A stretch of 42,584 nucleotides of DNA from Thermoleophilia bacterium (lineage in GTDB: Bacteria > Actinomycetota > Thermoleophilia > Gaiellales > Gaiellaceae). A program made the translations under genes and the position numbers. The stretch is from contig JAERMP010000002.1 in assembly GCA_016844515.1 (NCBI GenBank), positions 1 through 42,584 on the forward strand, given 5' to 3'. The notes beneath the pieces are model-generated. The model was not told the origin of the DNA. It made no database searches and saw nothing but the letters and a program-made list of their open reading frames with translations. Shown one piece after another: positions 32,061-40,944 of the stretch (within the stretch, counting starts at the first letter, position 1; the number at the start of each line of letters is the position of its first letter).

Positions 32061-33002
32061 ATGGGACATCTTCCGATCTCGCGCGACGACGTGGAGCGTG
32101 CTGCGGACGTCATAGCCGGCCGGCTCCATCGGACTCCCACGCTCCCATGTGAAGCCCTCGGGCCGAGACACTCTCTGAAGGCCGAGCTTCTCCAGCGCAC
32201 CGGCTCGTTCAAGCCGCGGGGAATGCTGACCAAGCTCGCGTCGCTCACCGAGGAGGAGAAAGCGCGCGGGATCGTCACCTGGTCAGCGGGCAATGCAGCC
32301 CAGGGCGCCGCATTCGCCGCGGCTCAGAGCGGAGTGGAATGCATGGTCTTCATGTGGGCCACCGCGAACCCGCTCAAGGTCGCCGCCACGCGTGCGTTCG
32401 GGGCGGAGGTCGATCTGGCCGCCACGGGCCCGGCGGACGCGCACGAGCGGCTCCTCGAGTACGTAGAACGGACGGGACGCACGTTCGTTCACCCATTCGA
32501 CGATCGGGTTCTCCAGACCGGGCACGGCACTCTCGGGCTCGAGATCGTCGAGGACGTGCCCGACGTGGCGACGATCGTGGTTCCTGTCGGTGGCGGCGGC
32601 CTCATCGCCGGCGTCGCGTCGGCCGTCGACTGCACCGTCATCGGCGTCGAGCCCGAAGGCGCCCCAACGTTGACCGCCGCGCTCTCGGAAGGAGAGCCCG
32701 TGCGAATCGAGCCGCGTTCGATCGCGGACGGGCTCAATGCGCCGTTCACGGGGAGTGGGACGCTCGCCGTGTGCCGCGACCGGGTCGACCATGTCGTGCT
32801 GGTGAGCGACGACGAGATCGCTGAAGGCATGCGCTTCCTGTACACCCGCGCCAAGCTCGCCTGCGAGCCGGCGGGGGCCGCGGCCGTGGCGGCCTTGCTC
32901 GCCGGGAAGATCGTGGTCGAGCCTGGGTCTCCAGTCGTCGCCGTCGTTTCGGGCGGCAACGCGGATCCCCAGATCGCGGCTGGTATCCTGGCAGGCCGAT
33001 GA
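32061..33002 (+). CDS. PLP-dependent threonine/serine dehydratase
   Basis: The 313-residue protein is a fold-type II PLP enzyme: K51 in RTGSFKPRG is the cofactor-binding lysine, SAGNAAQG is the substrate loop, [11 protein letters not shown] the phosphate-binding glycine loop, and VSGGNAD is near the end where catabolic threonine dehydratases have a serine or cysteine over the PLP pyridine. It likely deaminates L-threonine to 2-oxobutanoate and ammonia, feeding propionyl-CoA, which fits with the mutase in the window. It has no C-terminal regulatory domain, so isoleucine feedback is not expected. Serine racemase activity is an alternative. The stop overlaps the rpmE ATG (ATGA). Confidence 0.88.
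   Translation: MGHLPISRDDVERAADVIAGRLHRTPTLPCEALGPRHSLKAELLQRTGSFKPRGMLTKLASLTEEEKARGIVTWSAGNAAQGAAFAAAQSGVECMVFMWATANPLKVAATRAFGAEVDLAATGPADAHERLLEYVERTGRTFVHPFDDRVLQTGHGTLGLEIVEDVPDVATIVVPVGGGGLIAGVASAVDCTVIGVEPEGAPTLTAALSEGEPVRIEPRSIADGLNAPFTGSGTLAVCRDRVDHVVLVSDDEIAEGMRFLYTRAKLACEPAGAAAVAALLAGKIVVEPGSPVVAVVSGGNADPQIAAGILAGR
32984..32989 (+). promoter_or_regulatory. Candidate -10 box for a leaderless rpmE transcript
   Basis: TATCCT inside the end of the dehydratase gene lies nine bases before the rpmE ATG and matches the TANNNT spacing seen at other starts. Confidence 0.35.
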
Positions 33003-33313
33003 AGACCGAGATCCACCCCGACTACGTTCTCGCGCACGTCACCTGCTCGTGTGGCAACGAGTTCTGGACGCGTTCCACGAAGCCCGAGCTGCACGTGGAG
33101 ATCTGCGCCGAGTGCCACCCCTTCTATACGGGGAAGCAGAAGCTCGTCGACACGGGCGGTCGGGTGGAGCGCTTCCAGCGCCGCCTCGAAAAAGCCGGCT
33201 CAGCCCTTCGAGCTGGGCTGTGGCGATCCGCACGCCCGAGGGCGACATCACCGAGGTCGTCAACGAGATCTCGTCGCCCATGCAACGTCGGCGGATCTGG
33301 CGTCTTCCGGTGA
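32999..33313 (+). CDS. rpmE: Ribosomal protein bL31 with abnormal C-terminal extension
   Basis: Residues 1-68 are a normal zinc-binding bL31: MKTEIHPDY, the C-x-C pair in TCSCGNEFW, the C-x2-C pair in [12 protein letters not shown] and [17 protein letters not shown]. The family normally stops soon after this point, at about 70 residues. Here the frame continues without a stop to 33313, giving 104 residues. The extra 35 residues (rich in R, S and P) are a shadow of the DUF1385 reading frame. The natural stop codon and the start of the DUF1385 gene seem to have been lost together by a deletion near 33195-33215. Whether the extended protein is functional, or this is a sequence error, cannot be told from one sequence. 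Confidence 0.88.
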   Translation: MKTEIHPDYVLAHVTCSCGNEFWTRSTKPELHVEICAECHPFYTGKQKLVDTGGRVERFQRRLEKAGSALRAGLWRSARPRATSPRSSTRSRRPCNVGGSGVFR

Positions 33314-34077
33314 TCCGTGGCGTGATCGCGCTCGGCGAGTCGCTCGCGATCGGCTTTCGGGCCCTGGCGATCTCCGCCAACGTTGCCTCGCAGGAGCGTG
33401 ACGAGGAAGGGGAGATCAAGACACAGATCGGGCGCGGCCAGATCATCTTCTCGTTCGCGATCGCGATCGGCTTCGCGCTCATGCTGTTCAAAGTCGGCCC
33501 GGCGTTGCTGACGAACTGGCTCCCGATCGAGTCGACTGAGGTCTTCGTGGTCGTCGAGGGCCTCATCCGCGTCACCGTGTTCATCGGATACATCCTCGTG
33601 ATCTCATTGCTTCCGGATCTGCGCCGCGTGTTCCAGTACCACGGCGCCGAGCACAAGGCGATCAACGCGCTCGAGGCGGGTGCCGAGCTGACGCCCGCCA
33701 ACGTGCAGAAGTTCAGCTTGATCCACCCACGTTGCGGAACAGCCTTTTTGCTCTGGGTGATGGTGATCGCGATCTTCGTGTTCGCTTTCGTCGGACGCCC
33801 GGTCTGGTACTGGCTGATCCTGAGCAGGATCCTCCTCCTTCCCGTGATCGCCGGGCTCGCGTACGAGCTCATCCGCTACGCCGGCAAGCATCAGAACAAT
33901 CGCGTGCTCATGACGCTCCTCGCGCCGGGGCTCTGGCTGCAACGGCTGACGACCCGCGAGCCGAGCGACGATCAGGTCGAGGTCTCGATCCGCGCGCTGC
34001 AAAGCGTGCTCGATCGTGAGGCCGCCGAGACGCCCGAGCAGCGCCAGCTCGAGTCCCGTGTTGAAGTGATGGCTTAG
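33220..34077 (+). CDS. DUF1385 membrane protein, missing its conserved N-terminus
   Basis: From residue 1 (GTG 33220) the protein reads [33 protein letters not shown], several membrane helices, and [17 protein letters not shown] and [13 protein letters not shown], the histidine-containing core of DUF1385. Family members usually begin with a GGQAVxEGVMMR motif followed by S-P-x-S-W-A. In this frame [10 protein letters not shown] is present but the GGQAV part is not, and there is no start codon before SPSS until much further upstream. The gene is therefore N-terminally truncated at the same place where rpmE has lost its stop. GTG 33220 lies in the codons for AVAI and is only the best available start. 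The function of the family is unknown. Confidence 0.75.
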   Translation: MAIRTPEGDITEVVNEISSPMQRRRIWRLPVIRGVIALGESLAIGFRALAISANVASQERDEEGEIKTQIGRGQIIFSFAIAIGFALMLFKVGPALLTNWLPIESTEVFVVVEGLIRVTVFIGYILVISLLPDLRRVFQYHGAEHKAINALEAGAELTPANVQKFSLIHPRCGTAFLLWVMVIAIFVFAFVGRPVWYWLILSRILLLPVIAGLAYELIRYAGKHQNNRVLMTLLAPGLWLQRLTTREPSDDQVEVSIRALQSVLDREAAETPEQRQLESRVEVMA

Positions 34078-34529
34078 TGCCCCGAATCGTCAGAGAAGCC
34101 GACATCACCTGGGAAGGCACCCTCTCTCGCGGGGCAGGCGTCGTGAGCGCTACGAGCTCCGGAGCGTTCGATCTCCCGGTCACCCTCGCATCGCGTGTCG
34201 GCGATCCCGAGGGGAAGACGAGCCCGGAGGAGCTGCTCGCCGCAGCGCACGCGACCTGCTGGGTGACCTCGCTCGCCGGCGAGCTTGCCAAAGCCGGGAC
34301 GGCGCCGGAGCATCTCGAGGTCCGCTGCACGATCACGATGGACGAGGTCGAGGGAGTGGGTCACCGAATCGTCTCGTCCTCTCTCTCCGCGCGGGGGACG
34401 GCTCCTGGCGCGGACGCCGCTTCATTTGCGCAGGCCGCCGAGGCGGCCGACGCGGGATGCCCGTTCTCCGCGCTCATCAAGGCGAGCGCGACGGTGACCG
34501 TGGAAGCAATCCTCGAAGGGAGCGTTTGA
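34077..34529 (+). CDS. OsmC family peroxidase-like protein (first of two)
   Basis: The 150-residue protein has the OsmC layout: SGAFDLPVTLASRV, SPEELLAAAHATCWVTSLAGEL with the peroxidatic Cys, and AGCPFSALIKASATVTVEAIL with the second Cys. OsmC/Ohr enzymes reduce organic hydroperoxides using a pair of cysteines. Here the residue after the first Cys is W rather than the usual F. The GTG start overlaps the DUF1385 stop (TAGTG), and its own stop overlaps the next OsmC gene (TGATG), so both are translated as a unit in this operon. Confidence 0.88.
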   Translation: MPRIVREADITWEGTLSRGAGVVSATSSGAFDLPVTLASRVGDPEGKTSPEELLAAAHATCWVTSLAGELAKAGTAPEHLEVRCTITMDEVEGVGHRIVSSSLSARGTAPGADAASFAQAAEAADAGCPFSALIKASATVTVEAILEGSV

Positions 34530-34957
34530 TGGCCGATCGCACGGCGAACGTCACGTGGTCGGGATCGCTCATCGAGGGCGGCGGGAGGATCGAAAGCGTT
34601 GGCAGCGACGCGTTCGGCTCGCTGGACGTGACCTGGGCCTCGCGCGCCGAGGACTCGAACGGACTCACGAGCCCCGAGGAGCTGATCGCGGCCGCTCATG
34701 CATCGTGCTTCTCCATGGCCCTCTCGCATGGACTCGCTCAGGCGGGAACGCCGGCCGAGCGCCTCGACACGTCCGCGACGGTGACGTTCGTCCCAGGGAC
34801 GGGAATCACGAAGATCGCGCTCACGGTTCGCGGGTCGGTTCCGGGGGTCGACGAAGCCTCGTTCGTCGAGGCTGCGCGGGCTGCGAAGGAAGGCTGCCCC
34901 GTCTCGCAGGCGCTCGCAGCGGTCCCCGAGATCACGCTCGACGCCGCGCTTTCGTAG
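34529..34957 (+). CDS. OsmC family peroxidase-like protein (second of two)
   Basis: The 142-residue protein is a clear paralogue of its neighbour: [45 protein letters not shown] carries the first Cys in the canonical HASCF context, and [21 protein letters not shown] carries the second. It is the more typical OsmC-like sequence of the two and most likely reduces organic peroxides. Similar length and organisation suggest tandem duplication, with later divergence around the active site of the first copy. Confidence 0.92.
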   Translation: MADRTANVTWSGSLIEGGGRIESVGSDAFGSLDVTWASRAEDSNGLTSPEELIAAAHASCFSMALSHGLAQAGTPAERLDTSATVTFVPGTGITKIALTVRGSVPGVDEASFVEAARAAKEGCPVSQALAAVPEITLDAALS

Positions 34958-35002
34958 TCACGAGGGGAGGTCGGTCGAGGGCGAGGCAAGCGTCGTCCCT
35001 AC

Positions 35003-35008
35003 TACCAT
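35003..35008 (+). promoter_or_regulatory. Candidate -10 box for prfA
   Basis: TACCAT lies seven bases before ATG 35016. An overlapping TACTAC at 35000-35005 could also serve. No Shine-Dalgarno sequence is present between box and start. Confidence 0.4.
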
Positions 35009-35015
35009 CACCGGA

Positions 35016-36065
35016 ATGACTGCCATCGAACGCCTGGTCGACGAGCTCGACCGCTCGTATGTCGAAGCGCAGGAGCGGCTGGCCGATCCAACCGTGTACA
35101 ACGACCACCGGCAAGCGGCCGAGGCGGGTCGCCGGCTGAAGGAGCTCGAGACGCCGAAGAAGCTGGCTGACCAGTGGAGACAGGCGCGCGCCGACCTCGA
35201 CGATGCTCGCGGCGATTCCGAGCTTGCGGGCATGGCCGCCGAGCTCGAGGTCGACGTGGAGCGGCTGGAGGAAGAGCTGAAGCTCGCGCTCGTCGAGCGC
35301 GACCCCGCGGACGAGAAAGACGTGATCGTCGAGATCCGTCAGGGGGTCGGCGGGGACGAGGCCGCTCTCTGGGCGGGGGCCCTGTATCGGATGCTGACGC
35401 GCTACGCGGAACGGCTGCGCTTCAAAACGGAGACGCTTTCGGCCAGCGAGAACGAAACCGGTGGGTTCAAAGAAGTCGTGTTCGCCGTGAAGGGGCAGGG
35501 TGCGTTCTCGGTCTTCAAGTACGAAGGTGGGACGCATCGCGTGCAGCGCGTCCCCGAGACCGAGTCGCAGGGTCGAATACACACGTCGACCGCGACCGTC
35601 GCAGTGATGCCCGAGGTCGAGGAGGTCGAGGTCGCGATCGAGGAGAAGGATCTGAAGGTCGACGTCATGCGGTCGACCGGGCCGGGCGGACAGAGCGTCA
35701 ACACGACCGACTCGGCCGTGCGAGTCACCCATCTTCCGACGGGGATCGTCGTCGCCATGCAGGACGAGAAGTCGCAGCTCCAGAACCGGCAGAAGGCGAT
35801 GCGCGTCCTGCGCGCCCGCCTCTACGAGGCGGAGCGCGATAAGCAGCAGGCGGCGCTCGCCGCCACGCGCCGGTCGCAGATCGGGGGCGGCGAGCGCGCG
35901 GAGAAGATCCGAACCTATAACTTCCCCGAGAACCGGCTGACCGACCACCGGATCAAGTTCACGACGCATCGGCTCGACCAGGTGCTCGACGGCGACCTCG
36001 ATGAGTACACGCAGGCTCTTCGGGCGGAGGAGCAGCGGCAGGCACTCGTCACCGCGTCCGCGTGA
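35016..36065 (+). CDS. prfA: Peptide chain release factor 1
   Basis: The 349-residue protein has the N-terminal coiled region of class I release factors, the stop-codon reading region [24 protein letters not shown] (the PxT tripeptide as PET) and the GGQ motif at residues 224-226 in [15 protein letters not shown], which triggers peptide release. The C-terminal domain contains [16 protein letters not shown]. It reads UAA and UAG. Its product is methylated on the GGQ glutamine by PrmC, whose gene normally follows directly; here an FkbM-type methyltransferase gene sits between them. The stop overlaps that gene's GTG. Confidence 0.97.
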   Translation: MTAIERLVDELDRSYVEAQERLADPTVYNDHRQAAEAGRRLKELETPKKLADQWRQARADLDDARGDSELAGMAAELEVDVERLEEELKLALVERDPADEKDVIVEIRQGVGGDEAALWAGALYRMLTRYAERLRFKTETLSASENETGGFKEVVFAVKGQGAFSVFKYEGGTHRVQRVPETESQGRIHTSTATVAVMPEVEEVEVAIEEKDLKVDVMRSTGPGGQSVNTTDSAVRVTHLPTGIVVAMQDEKSQLQNRQKAMRVLRARLYEAERDKQQAALAATRRSQIGGGERAEKIRTYNFPENRLTDHRIKFTTHRLDQVLDGDLDEYTQALRAEEQRQALVTASA

Positions 36066-36712
36066 ACCGGGCTCGCATTCCATGGCGCCGAGCCCTCGGG
36101 GGTGTACGTCGCAGATTCCGACCGACCATGATCGAGCGACGCGTCGCGGCGCTCCGCCTGCGGCCTGGCGATGTGGCGATCGATTGCGGCGCGAACGTCG
36201 GGGAGGTTTCGGCTGTTCTTGCCCGCACCGGCGCGGAGGTACATGCGTTCGAGCCCAATCCGCACGCCTTCTCGATGCTTGTCCGAAGACTCGGGCGGAA
36301 GCAAAACGTACGTCTCTATCCGCAGGCAGTGCTCGATCGAGCCGGGCGGAGTCGTCTCTATCTTCACGTCGATGCCGTCGACGATCCCGTCGGAGCGTCT
36401 ATCGGCTCGAGCCTTCTTGCGTCCAAGGGCAACATCGATCCGGAGAGGTTCGTCGAGGTGGAGACGATCGACCTCGCGCAGTTCGTATTCGGCCTCGACC
36501 GACGTGTGCGACTCATCAAGATCGACGTTGAGGGTGTCGAGTGCCCGTTGGTTCACCACTTGCTGGACACAGGGGCCATCGAACAGGTCGACTCGGTGCT
36601 CGTCGAGGTGCACGACCGACACATCCCGGAGCTCCAGGCCGAGAATCAGAGACTTCGCGAGCGGCTCGAGCGAGACGGGTTCGCCGATCGGGTGCTCACC
36701 GACTGGGTGTGA
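36062..36712 (+). CDS. FkbM family SAM methyltransferase
   Basis: The 216-residue protein shows [19 protein letters not shown] (SAM loop), [14 protein letters not shown] (acidic strand), VETIDLAQF and [19 protein letters not shown], the FkbM signature. FkbM proteins methylate hydroxyl groups of sugars, polyketides and other small molecules, so surface-glycan modification is plausible. Its GTG overlaps the prfA stop and its stop overlaps the prmC GTG, so it is fully built into the prfA-prmC operon without any spacer. That is unusual, because prfA and prmC are usually adjacent. Confidence 0.87.
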   Translation: MNRARIPWRRALGGVRRRFRPTMIERRVAALRLRPGDVAIDCGANVGEVSAVLARTGAEVHAFEPNPHAFSMLVRRLGRKQNVRLYPQAVLDRAGRSRLYLHVDAVDDPVGASIGSSLLASKGNIDPERFVEVETIDLAQFVFGLDRRVRLIKIDVEGVECPLVHHLLDTGAIEQVDSVLVEVHDRHIPELQAENQRLRERLERDGFADRVLTDWV

Positions 36713-37590
36713 GCGTGCCCGCCGGGATGGGCGCTTCGGTGAGTGACATCTTGGGCGATGTGTCGCGTCGCCTCGGCCGCGCAGGCTGCGCGTCGGCCTG
36801 CGTCGACGCCGAGTTCCTCCTCGCGCACGTGCTCGGAACGACGCGGTCGTCGGTTCTCGTCGACCCGGATTGGGCCCTGTCCGATGAAGCCGTTGCCGAG
36901 TTGGAGGAACTCGTCGTTCGCCGCGAGCGTCGAGAACCTTTGGCGTACGTGCTTGGAGAGTGGGGGTTTCGGCGGCTGACGCTGAAGGTCGATTCGCGCG
37001 TCCTGATCCCCCGGCAGGAGACGGAGGTCGTCGTCGAACGCTGCCTGGCTCTGATCGGCAGGCTCGACGAGCCGCGAGTCCTCGACGTCGGGACCGGGAG
37101 CGGCGCGATCGCGCTCGCGATCGCGGACGAGCACCCGAGCGCACGGGTGACCGGGATCGACGCATCGGCCGATGCGCTCGACGTGGCTCGGGGCAACGCG
37201 CACGACACGAATCTCGCCGTCGAGTTCGTCGCGTGGGATCTGTTCGCCGGCCTCCCAGCGGGTCCGTGGGACCTCGTGGTCTCGAATCCGCCCTACGTCC
37301 GAGCCGACGAGATCGACTCCCTCGAGCCCGAGGTTCGTGACTGGGAGCCGCGGGCGGCACTCGTCGGCGACGGTGCGACGGAGGCAGTAGCTCGTGGTGC
37401 GCGCGACGTCCTCGAGGAGGGCGGTGCGCTCGTGCTCGAGGTGGCGGACGGGGACGCAGAGCGGGTCGCGCGGCTGTTGCAGGACCTCGGCTACGCGGGC
37501 GTGGGGACCACGAAGGACCTGTCGGGCCGCGACAGGGTCGTGGATGGCGTGACCACATCAGCCGATCGACGTGACTACAATGAGCGCTAA
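36709..37590 (+). CDS. prmC: Release factor glutamine methyltransferase
   Basis: The protein of about 293 residues has the helical N-terminal domain with EFLLAHVLGTTRSSV and RREPLAYVLGEWGFRRLTLKV, then RVLIPRQETEVVVE, the SAM loop VLDVGTGSGAIALAIA and the NPPY motif at residues 193-196 (NPPYVRADEI), which holds the target glutamine. It methylates the GGQ glutamine of release factors 1 and 2. The GTG at 36709 overlaps the FkbM stop; ATG 36727 is an equally plausible start because the first six residues are not conserved. The stop is overlapped by the antitoxin gene. Confidence 0.94.
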   Translation: MSVPAGMGASVSDILGDVSRRLGRAGCASACVDAEFLLAHVLGTTRSSVLVDPDWALSDEAVAELEELVVRRERREPLAYVLGEWGFRRLTLKVDSRVLIPRQETEVVVERCLALIGRLDEPRVLDVGTGSGAIALAIADEHPSARVTGIDASADALDVARGNAHDTNLAVEFVAWDLFAGLPAGPWDLVVSNPPYVRADEIDSLEPEVRDWEPRAALVGDGATEAVARGARDVLEEGGALVLEVADGDAERVARLLQDLGYAGVGTTKDLSGRDRVVDGVTTSADRRDYNER

Positions 37591-37852
37591 GGTGACTACT
37601 CGCGTGGGAATTCGTGAGCTGAAATCGAAACTGTCGCACTACCTCGAACGTGCGGCAGCGGGGGAAACGATCGTCGTCACGGATCGCGGGCGGGCGAAGG
37701 TCGAGATCCGCCGGCTCTCAGCCGAGGAGCGGATCCAGCAAGGCATCGAGGAAGGGTGGATCCGTCCAGGCCGGGGTAAGCCGAATGCCACGCCTCTTCG
37801 TCTCAAGGGGAGAATGACGATCGCCGAAGCTATGGCCGAGGACGACGATTGA
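37580..37852 (+). CDS. Type II antitoxin, Phd/YefM family
   Basis: The 90-residue protein starts with the Phd/YefM DNA-binding fold (VGIRELKSKLSHYLERAAAGETIVVTDRGRAKVEIRRL), followed by a C-terminal tail rich in charged residues that would wrap the toxin. It should neutralise the PIN toxin encoded next and repress its own promoter, but no promoter is obvious because its ATG overlaps the end of prmC. It lies inside the prmC-ywlC part of a core operon, so expression probably depends on the operon. The TGA overlaps the toxin's TTG start. Confidence 0.88.
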   Translation: MSAKVTTRVGIRELKSKLSHYLERAAAGETIVVTDRGRAKVEIRRLSAEERIQQGIEEGWIRPGRGKPNATPLRLKGRMTIAEAMAEDDD

Positions 37853-38250
37853 GCGTCTACGTAGACTCGAGCGCGCTGCTCAAGATCTACCTCGACGAGC
37901 CCGAGGCCGATGCCGCCGAAGAGGTACTGACTGGGATGCGATGGGTCACCGGCCGCCACACGCTCGTTGAAGTCCGTCGTACTCTGCACCGAGTCCTCGA
38001 GGGTCGTGAACTAGACAGCGGGCAGGCTCGGTTCGCGCGCGATTGGGTGGAGATCGATGCAGTAGACCTCGGCGAGGCCGCCTCGGAGCTCGCCGCTGAA
38101 ATGGCCGAGCGGACGGGCGTGCGGAGTCTCGATGCACTGCACCTTGGCGCTGCTGGGATGGCCGGCGCGGAAAGCGGACTCCCGATCGTCACCTTCGATC
38201 GCCGACTATCCGACGCCGCGCGCTCGCTCGGCTGGACGGTTCTTCCCTAG
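37849..38250 (+). CDS. PIN-domain ribonuclease toxin (VapC-like)
   Basis: The 133-residue protein has the PIN-domain acidic residues: D in VYVDSSALLK, E in TLVEVRRTL, D in SLDALHLGAA and D in VTFDRRLSDAA, which together bind Mg2+/Mn2+ and cut RNA (often tRNA or rRNA). The active site looks complete. It pairs with the Phd-type antitoxin directly upstream, with overlapping stop and TTG start. Its stop overlaps the start of the ywlC gene (TAGTG), so the toxin gene is locked into a housekeeping operon. Confidence 0.88.
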   Translation: MSVYVDSSALLKIYLDEPEADAAEEVLTGMRWVTGRHTLVEVRRTLHRVLEGRELDSGQARFARDWVEIDAVDLGEAASELAAEMAERTGVRSLDALHLGAAGMAGAESGLPIVTFDRRLSDAARSLGWTVLP

Positions 38251-38858
38251 TGGTCTCGGTCGGCGAGACCGTCGCGACCATTAGGGCTGGCGAGCTCGTC
38301 GTCATTCCCACCGACACCGTCTACGGGCTCGCGTGCACGCCGTACTACGAGTACGCAGCGCGAACGCTGTCCGCACTGAAGGGTCGCGCCGCCGGGCAGC
38401 CGATCGCGCTCGTGGCGGCCAGCCTCGAGTGGCTCTTCGAATGCGTGCCCGAGCTACGAGGCAGAGCCGGGATCGTGGCTCGCGCCCTGCTGCCCGGTCC
38501 CTACACCCTCGTCTTCCCGAATCCGGCGCGGCGATATCCGTGGCTCACCGGGGATCGGCCGGACACGATCGGCGTGCGTGTGCCCCGGGTCGAGGGTCTC
38601 GCGGCGGAGGTCCTCGACGCCGTTGGGGCGGTCGCGGCAACGAGCGCGAACCGCCACGGGGACGCGGACCCGAGGCGTCTCGAGGACGTTCCGCGCGAGA
38701 TCCGCAACGCAGTCGCAGTTGTCGTCGACGGGGGCGAGCTCCCGGGCACGCCCTCGACGGTGCTCGACCTCACGGGGCCTAAGGCACTCGTGCTTCGCGA
38801 AGGTGCGGTGCCCGGCCCCGAGGCGCTCGCGCGGCTTGCTGCTGCACTCGAAGTCTGA
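38250..38858 (+). CDS. L-threonylcarbamoyladenylate synthase (YwlC/Sua5/YrdC family)
   Basis: The 202-residue protein has the YrdC fold: GELVVIPTDTVYGLAC, LSALKGRAAGQPIAL, LLPGPYTLVF, DTIGVRVPR, AATSANRHGDADPRRL and PGTPSTVLDLTG. It makes threonylcarbamoyl-AMP from threonine, bicarbonate and ATP for the t6A37 modification of ANN-decoding tRNAs. It lacks the Sua5 C-terminal domain, so it is the short YrdC-type form. In actinobacteria it usually follows prmC directly; here the toxin-antitoxin pair lies between. The GTG start overlaps the toxin stop. Confidence 0.93.
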   Translation: MVSVGETVATIRAGELVVIPTDTVYGLACTPYYEYAARTLSALKGRAAGQPIALVAASLEWLFECVPELRGRAGIVARALLPGPYTLVFPNPARRYPWLTGDRPDTIGVRVPRVEGLAAEVLDAVGAVAATSANRHGDADPRRLEDVPREIRNAVAVVVDGGELPGTPSTVLDLTGPKALVLREGAVPGPEALARLAAALEV

Positions 38859-38909
38859 TCAACCGCGGCGGCGCGGCCGCGAAGCGGTCGCCTTCAGGGA
38901 TGTTCGCGC

Positions 38910-38939
38910 GACGGGAGTCCGCGCGAGCGGATTCCCGTC
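38910..38939 (+). terminator. 13-bp hairpin between ywlC and glyA
   Basis: Bases 38910-38922 pair with 38927-38939 over 13 positions including one G-T, around a GCGA tetraloop. Only a short TTG follows. It lies before the candidate glyA promoter and probably ends the upstream operon. Confidence 0.55.
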
Positions 38940-38960
38940 TTGCGCACAGCCACTGCCCAG

Positions 38961-38966
38961 TAGCAT
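38961..38966 (+). promoter_or_regulatory. Candidate -10 box of a leaderless promoter for glyA
   Basis: TAGCAT lies eight bases before the glyA ATG and downstream of the 13-bp hairpin, so glyA probably has its own transcript. No Shine-Dalgarno sequence is present in the gap. Confidence 0.5.
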
Positions 38967-38974
38967 CCAAGCCG

Positions 38975-40267
38975 ATGGCCACGGTGTCGCTGACGCTCGA
39001 GAGTCTCCGAACGGCGGGCCTTGCGGACGTCGATCCCGACGTGGCCGTCCTCCTCGACCGCGAGCTCGAGCGCCAGCGCGGAGAGATCGAGCTCATCGCC
39101 TCGGAGAACTTCACCTGGCGCGCGACGCTCGAGGCGGTGGGGAGCGTTCCGACCAACAAGTACTCGGAGGGGTATCCCGGAAGGCGGTACTACGGCGGCT
39201 GCGAGGTCGTCGACGAGATCGAGCAGCTGGCAATCGACCGCGCGAAGGCGCTCTTCGGAGCCGAGCACGCGAACGTGCAGCCCCACGCGGGCGCGCAGAC
39301 GAACATGGCCGTCTACTTCTCCTGCCTGGAGCCCGGCGACACGATCTTTTCGCTCGAGCTCGCACACGGCGGCCATCTCACCCACGGCCTCAAGGTCAAC
39401 TTCTCGGGTCGGCTCTACCGAATCGTCCACTACGGCGTCTCTCGCGAGACGAACGTCGTCGACTACGACGATGTTCTCCGGCTGGCGAAAGAGCACCGGC
39501 CGAAACTCATCGTGTGCGGCGGCTCTGCCTATCCGCGGACGGTCGAGGCCTGGCGGTTCCGTGAGATCGCCGACGAGGTCGGCGCTCTGCTCCTCTGCGA
39601 CATGGCTCACTTCGCCGGGCTCGTCGCAGCAGGGATTCACCCCAATCCGGTCGAGCACTGCGACTTCGTCACCTCAACGACGCACAAGACGCTCGCCGGG
39701 CCTCGATCAGGGTTCATCCTGTGCAAGGCCGAGCACGCCCGGGCGGTCGATCGGGCCGTCTTTCCCGGGATGCAGGGCGGGCCGCTCAACCACGTGATCG
39801 CGGCAAAGGCGACCTGTTTCCGGATCGCTGCGTCGGAACCGTTCCGGAAGTACCAGGAGAGCGTGCGCGCGAACGCGGACGCGCTCGGCGTGACCCTTCA
39901 GGAGGGTGGCCTCGACGTGTTGACCGGCGGCACCGACACCCATCTCCTGCTCGTCGATCTTCGCGGGACGGAATGGACTGGCAAAGAGGCCGAGGAGCGT
40001 CTGGCCGAGGTCTCCATCACCGTCAATCGCAACACCGTTCCGTTCGACGAGCGACCGCCCACAGTGGCGTCCGGCCTCAGGGTCGGGACGCCCGCTATGA
40101 CCATGCGCGGCCTCGATGAGGATGATTTCCGAGAGGTCGGGCGTCTCATCTGCGAGGCGCTCGAGCCGAGTGCCGATCTTGTCGCGCTCGCCCTTCGGAG
40201 CGCCGCGGTGCTCGAGCGCCGCCCGCTCTACCCCGGCCAGGCGGCGTTCCCGACGTTCGGATCTTAG
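38975..40267 (+). CDS. glyA: Serine hydroxymethyltransferase
   Basis: The 430-residue protein has [50 protein letters not shown] and the PLP-binding lysine K238 in [14 protein letters not shown], then [17 protein letters not shown] and [11 protein letters not shown]. It interconverts serine and glycine with tetrahydrofolate, the main source of one-carbon units. The ATG is chosen because the residues upstream in frame do not match the family and a TAGCAT box precedes it. Ten bases separate it from upp, so they are co-transcribed. Confidence 0.97.
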   Translation: MATVSLTLESLRTAGLADVDPDVAVLLDRELERQRGEIELIASENFTWRATLEAVGSVPTNKYSEGYPGRRYYGGCEVVDEIEQLAIDRAKALFGAEHANVQPHAGAQTNMAVYFSCLEPGDTIFSLELAHGGHLTHGLKVNFSGRLYRIVHYGVSRETNVVDYDDVLRLAKEHRPKLIVCGGSAYPRTVEAWRFREIADEVGALLLCDMAHFAGLVAAGIHPNPVEHCDFVTSTTHKTLAGPRSGFILCKAEHARAVDRAVFPGMQGGPLNHVIAAKATCFRIAASEPFRKYQESVRANADALGVTLQEGGLDVLTGGTDTHLLLVDLRGTEWTGKEAEERLAEVSITVNRNTVPFDERPPTVASGLRVGTPAMTMRGLDEDDFREVGRLICEALEPSADLVALALRSAAVLERRPLYPGQAAFPTFGS

Positions 40268-40277
40268 GAGGAACCCC

Positions 40278-40940
40278 GTGGACACGACTACTGACCTTCA
40301 ACCCGCGTCGGCTGCGCTGGTGACCGAAGTCACCCATCCATTGGTCCAGCACAAGCTCGGGCTGCTCCGGGATGCGACCACGACGACGCAGATGTTCCGC
40401 CAGTTGGTGAACGAGTTGACTCTCCTCCTGACCTATGAGGCGACGAAGGATCTCGCCGACGAAGAGATCGAGATCGAGACGCCACTCGAGACGACCAGCG
40501 CGCGGCGGATCTCCGGGAAGAAGGTCGCCGTATGCCCGATCCTGCGTGCGGGCGTGGGGATGCTCGATGCGGTCCTCTCGCTCGTGCCGGGAGCGCGCGT
40601 CGGGTTCATCGGGCTCTTCCGGGACGAGGAGACGCTCGAGCCCGTCGAGTATTTCGTGAAGCTCCCTGGCGACATCGCCGATCGCGACGTCATCCTCCTC
40701 GACCCGATGCTCGCAACCGGGAACTCGACTGCGGCCGCCGTCGGCACGGTGAAGCGCGCCGGGGCGACGTCGATTCGCCTCATCGCGCTGATTGCCGCGC
40801 CCGAGGGCATTGCGCGGGTGCACGGCGAGCACCCGGATGTCCCCATCGTCGTGGCCTCCGTCGATCGCTGCCTGAACGACAAGGGTTACATCCTTCCCGG
40901 ACTCGGCGACGCAGGCGACCGGCTTTACGGAACGAAGTAA
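40278..40940 (+). CDS. upp: Uracil phosphoribosyltransferase
   Basis: This 220-residue protein has [35 protein letters not shown], the PRPP-binding loop [18 protein letters not shown] and [29 protein letters not shown] at the end, which binds uracil. It converts uracil and PRPP to UMP (pyrimidine salvage). The GTG start is supported by an AGGAGG Shine-Dalgarno sequence six bases upstream, one of the clearest in the window. The structured element B begins four bases after its stop. Confidence 0.97.
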   Translation: MDTTTDLQPASAALVTEVTHPLVQHKLGLLRDATTTTQMFRQLVNELTLLLTYEATKDLADEEIEIETPLETTSARRISGKKVAVCPILRAGVGMLDAVLSLVPGARVGFIGLFRDEETLEPVEYFVKLPGDIADRDVILLDPMLATGNSTAAAVGTVKRAGATSIRLIALIAAPEGIARVHGEHPDVPIVVASVDRCLNDKGYILPGLGDAGDRLYGTK

Positions 40941-40944
40941 CGTA

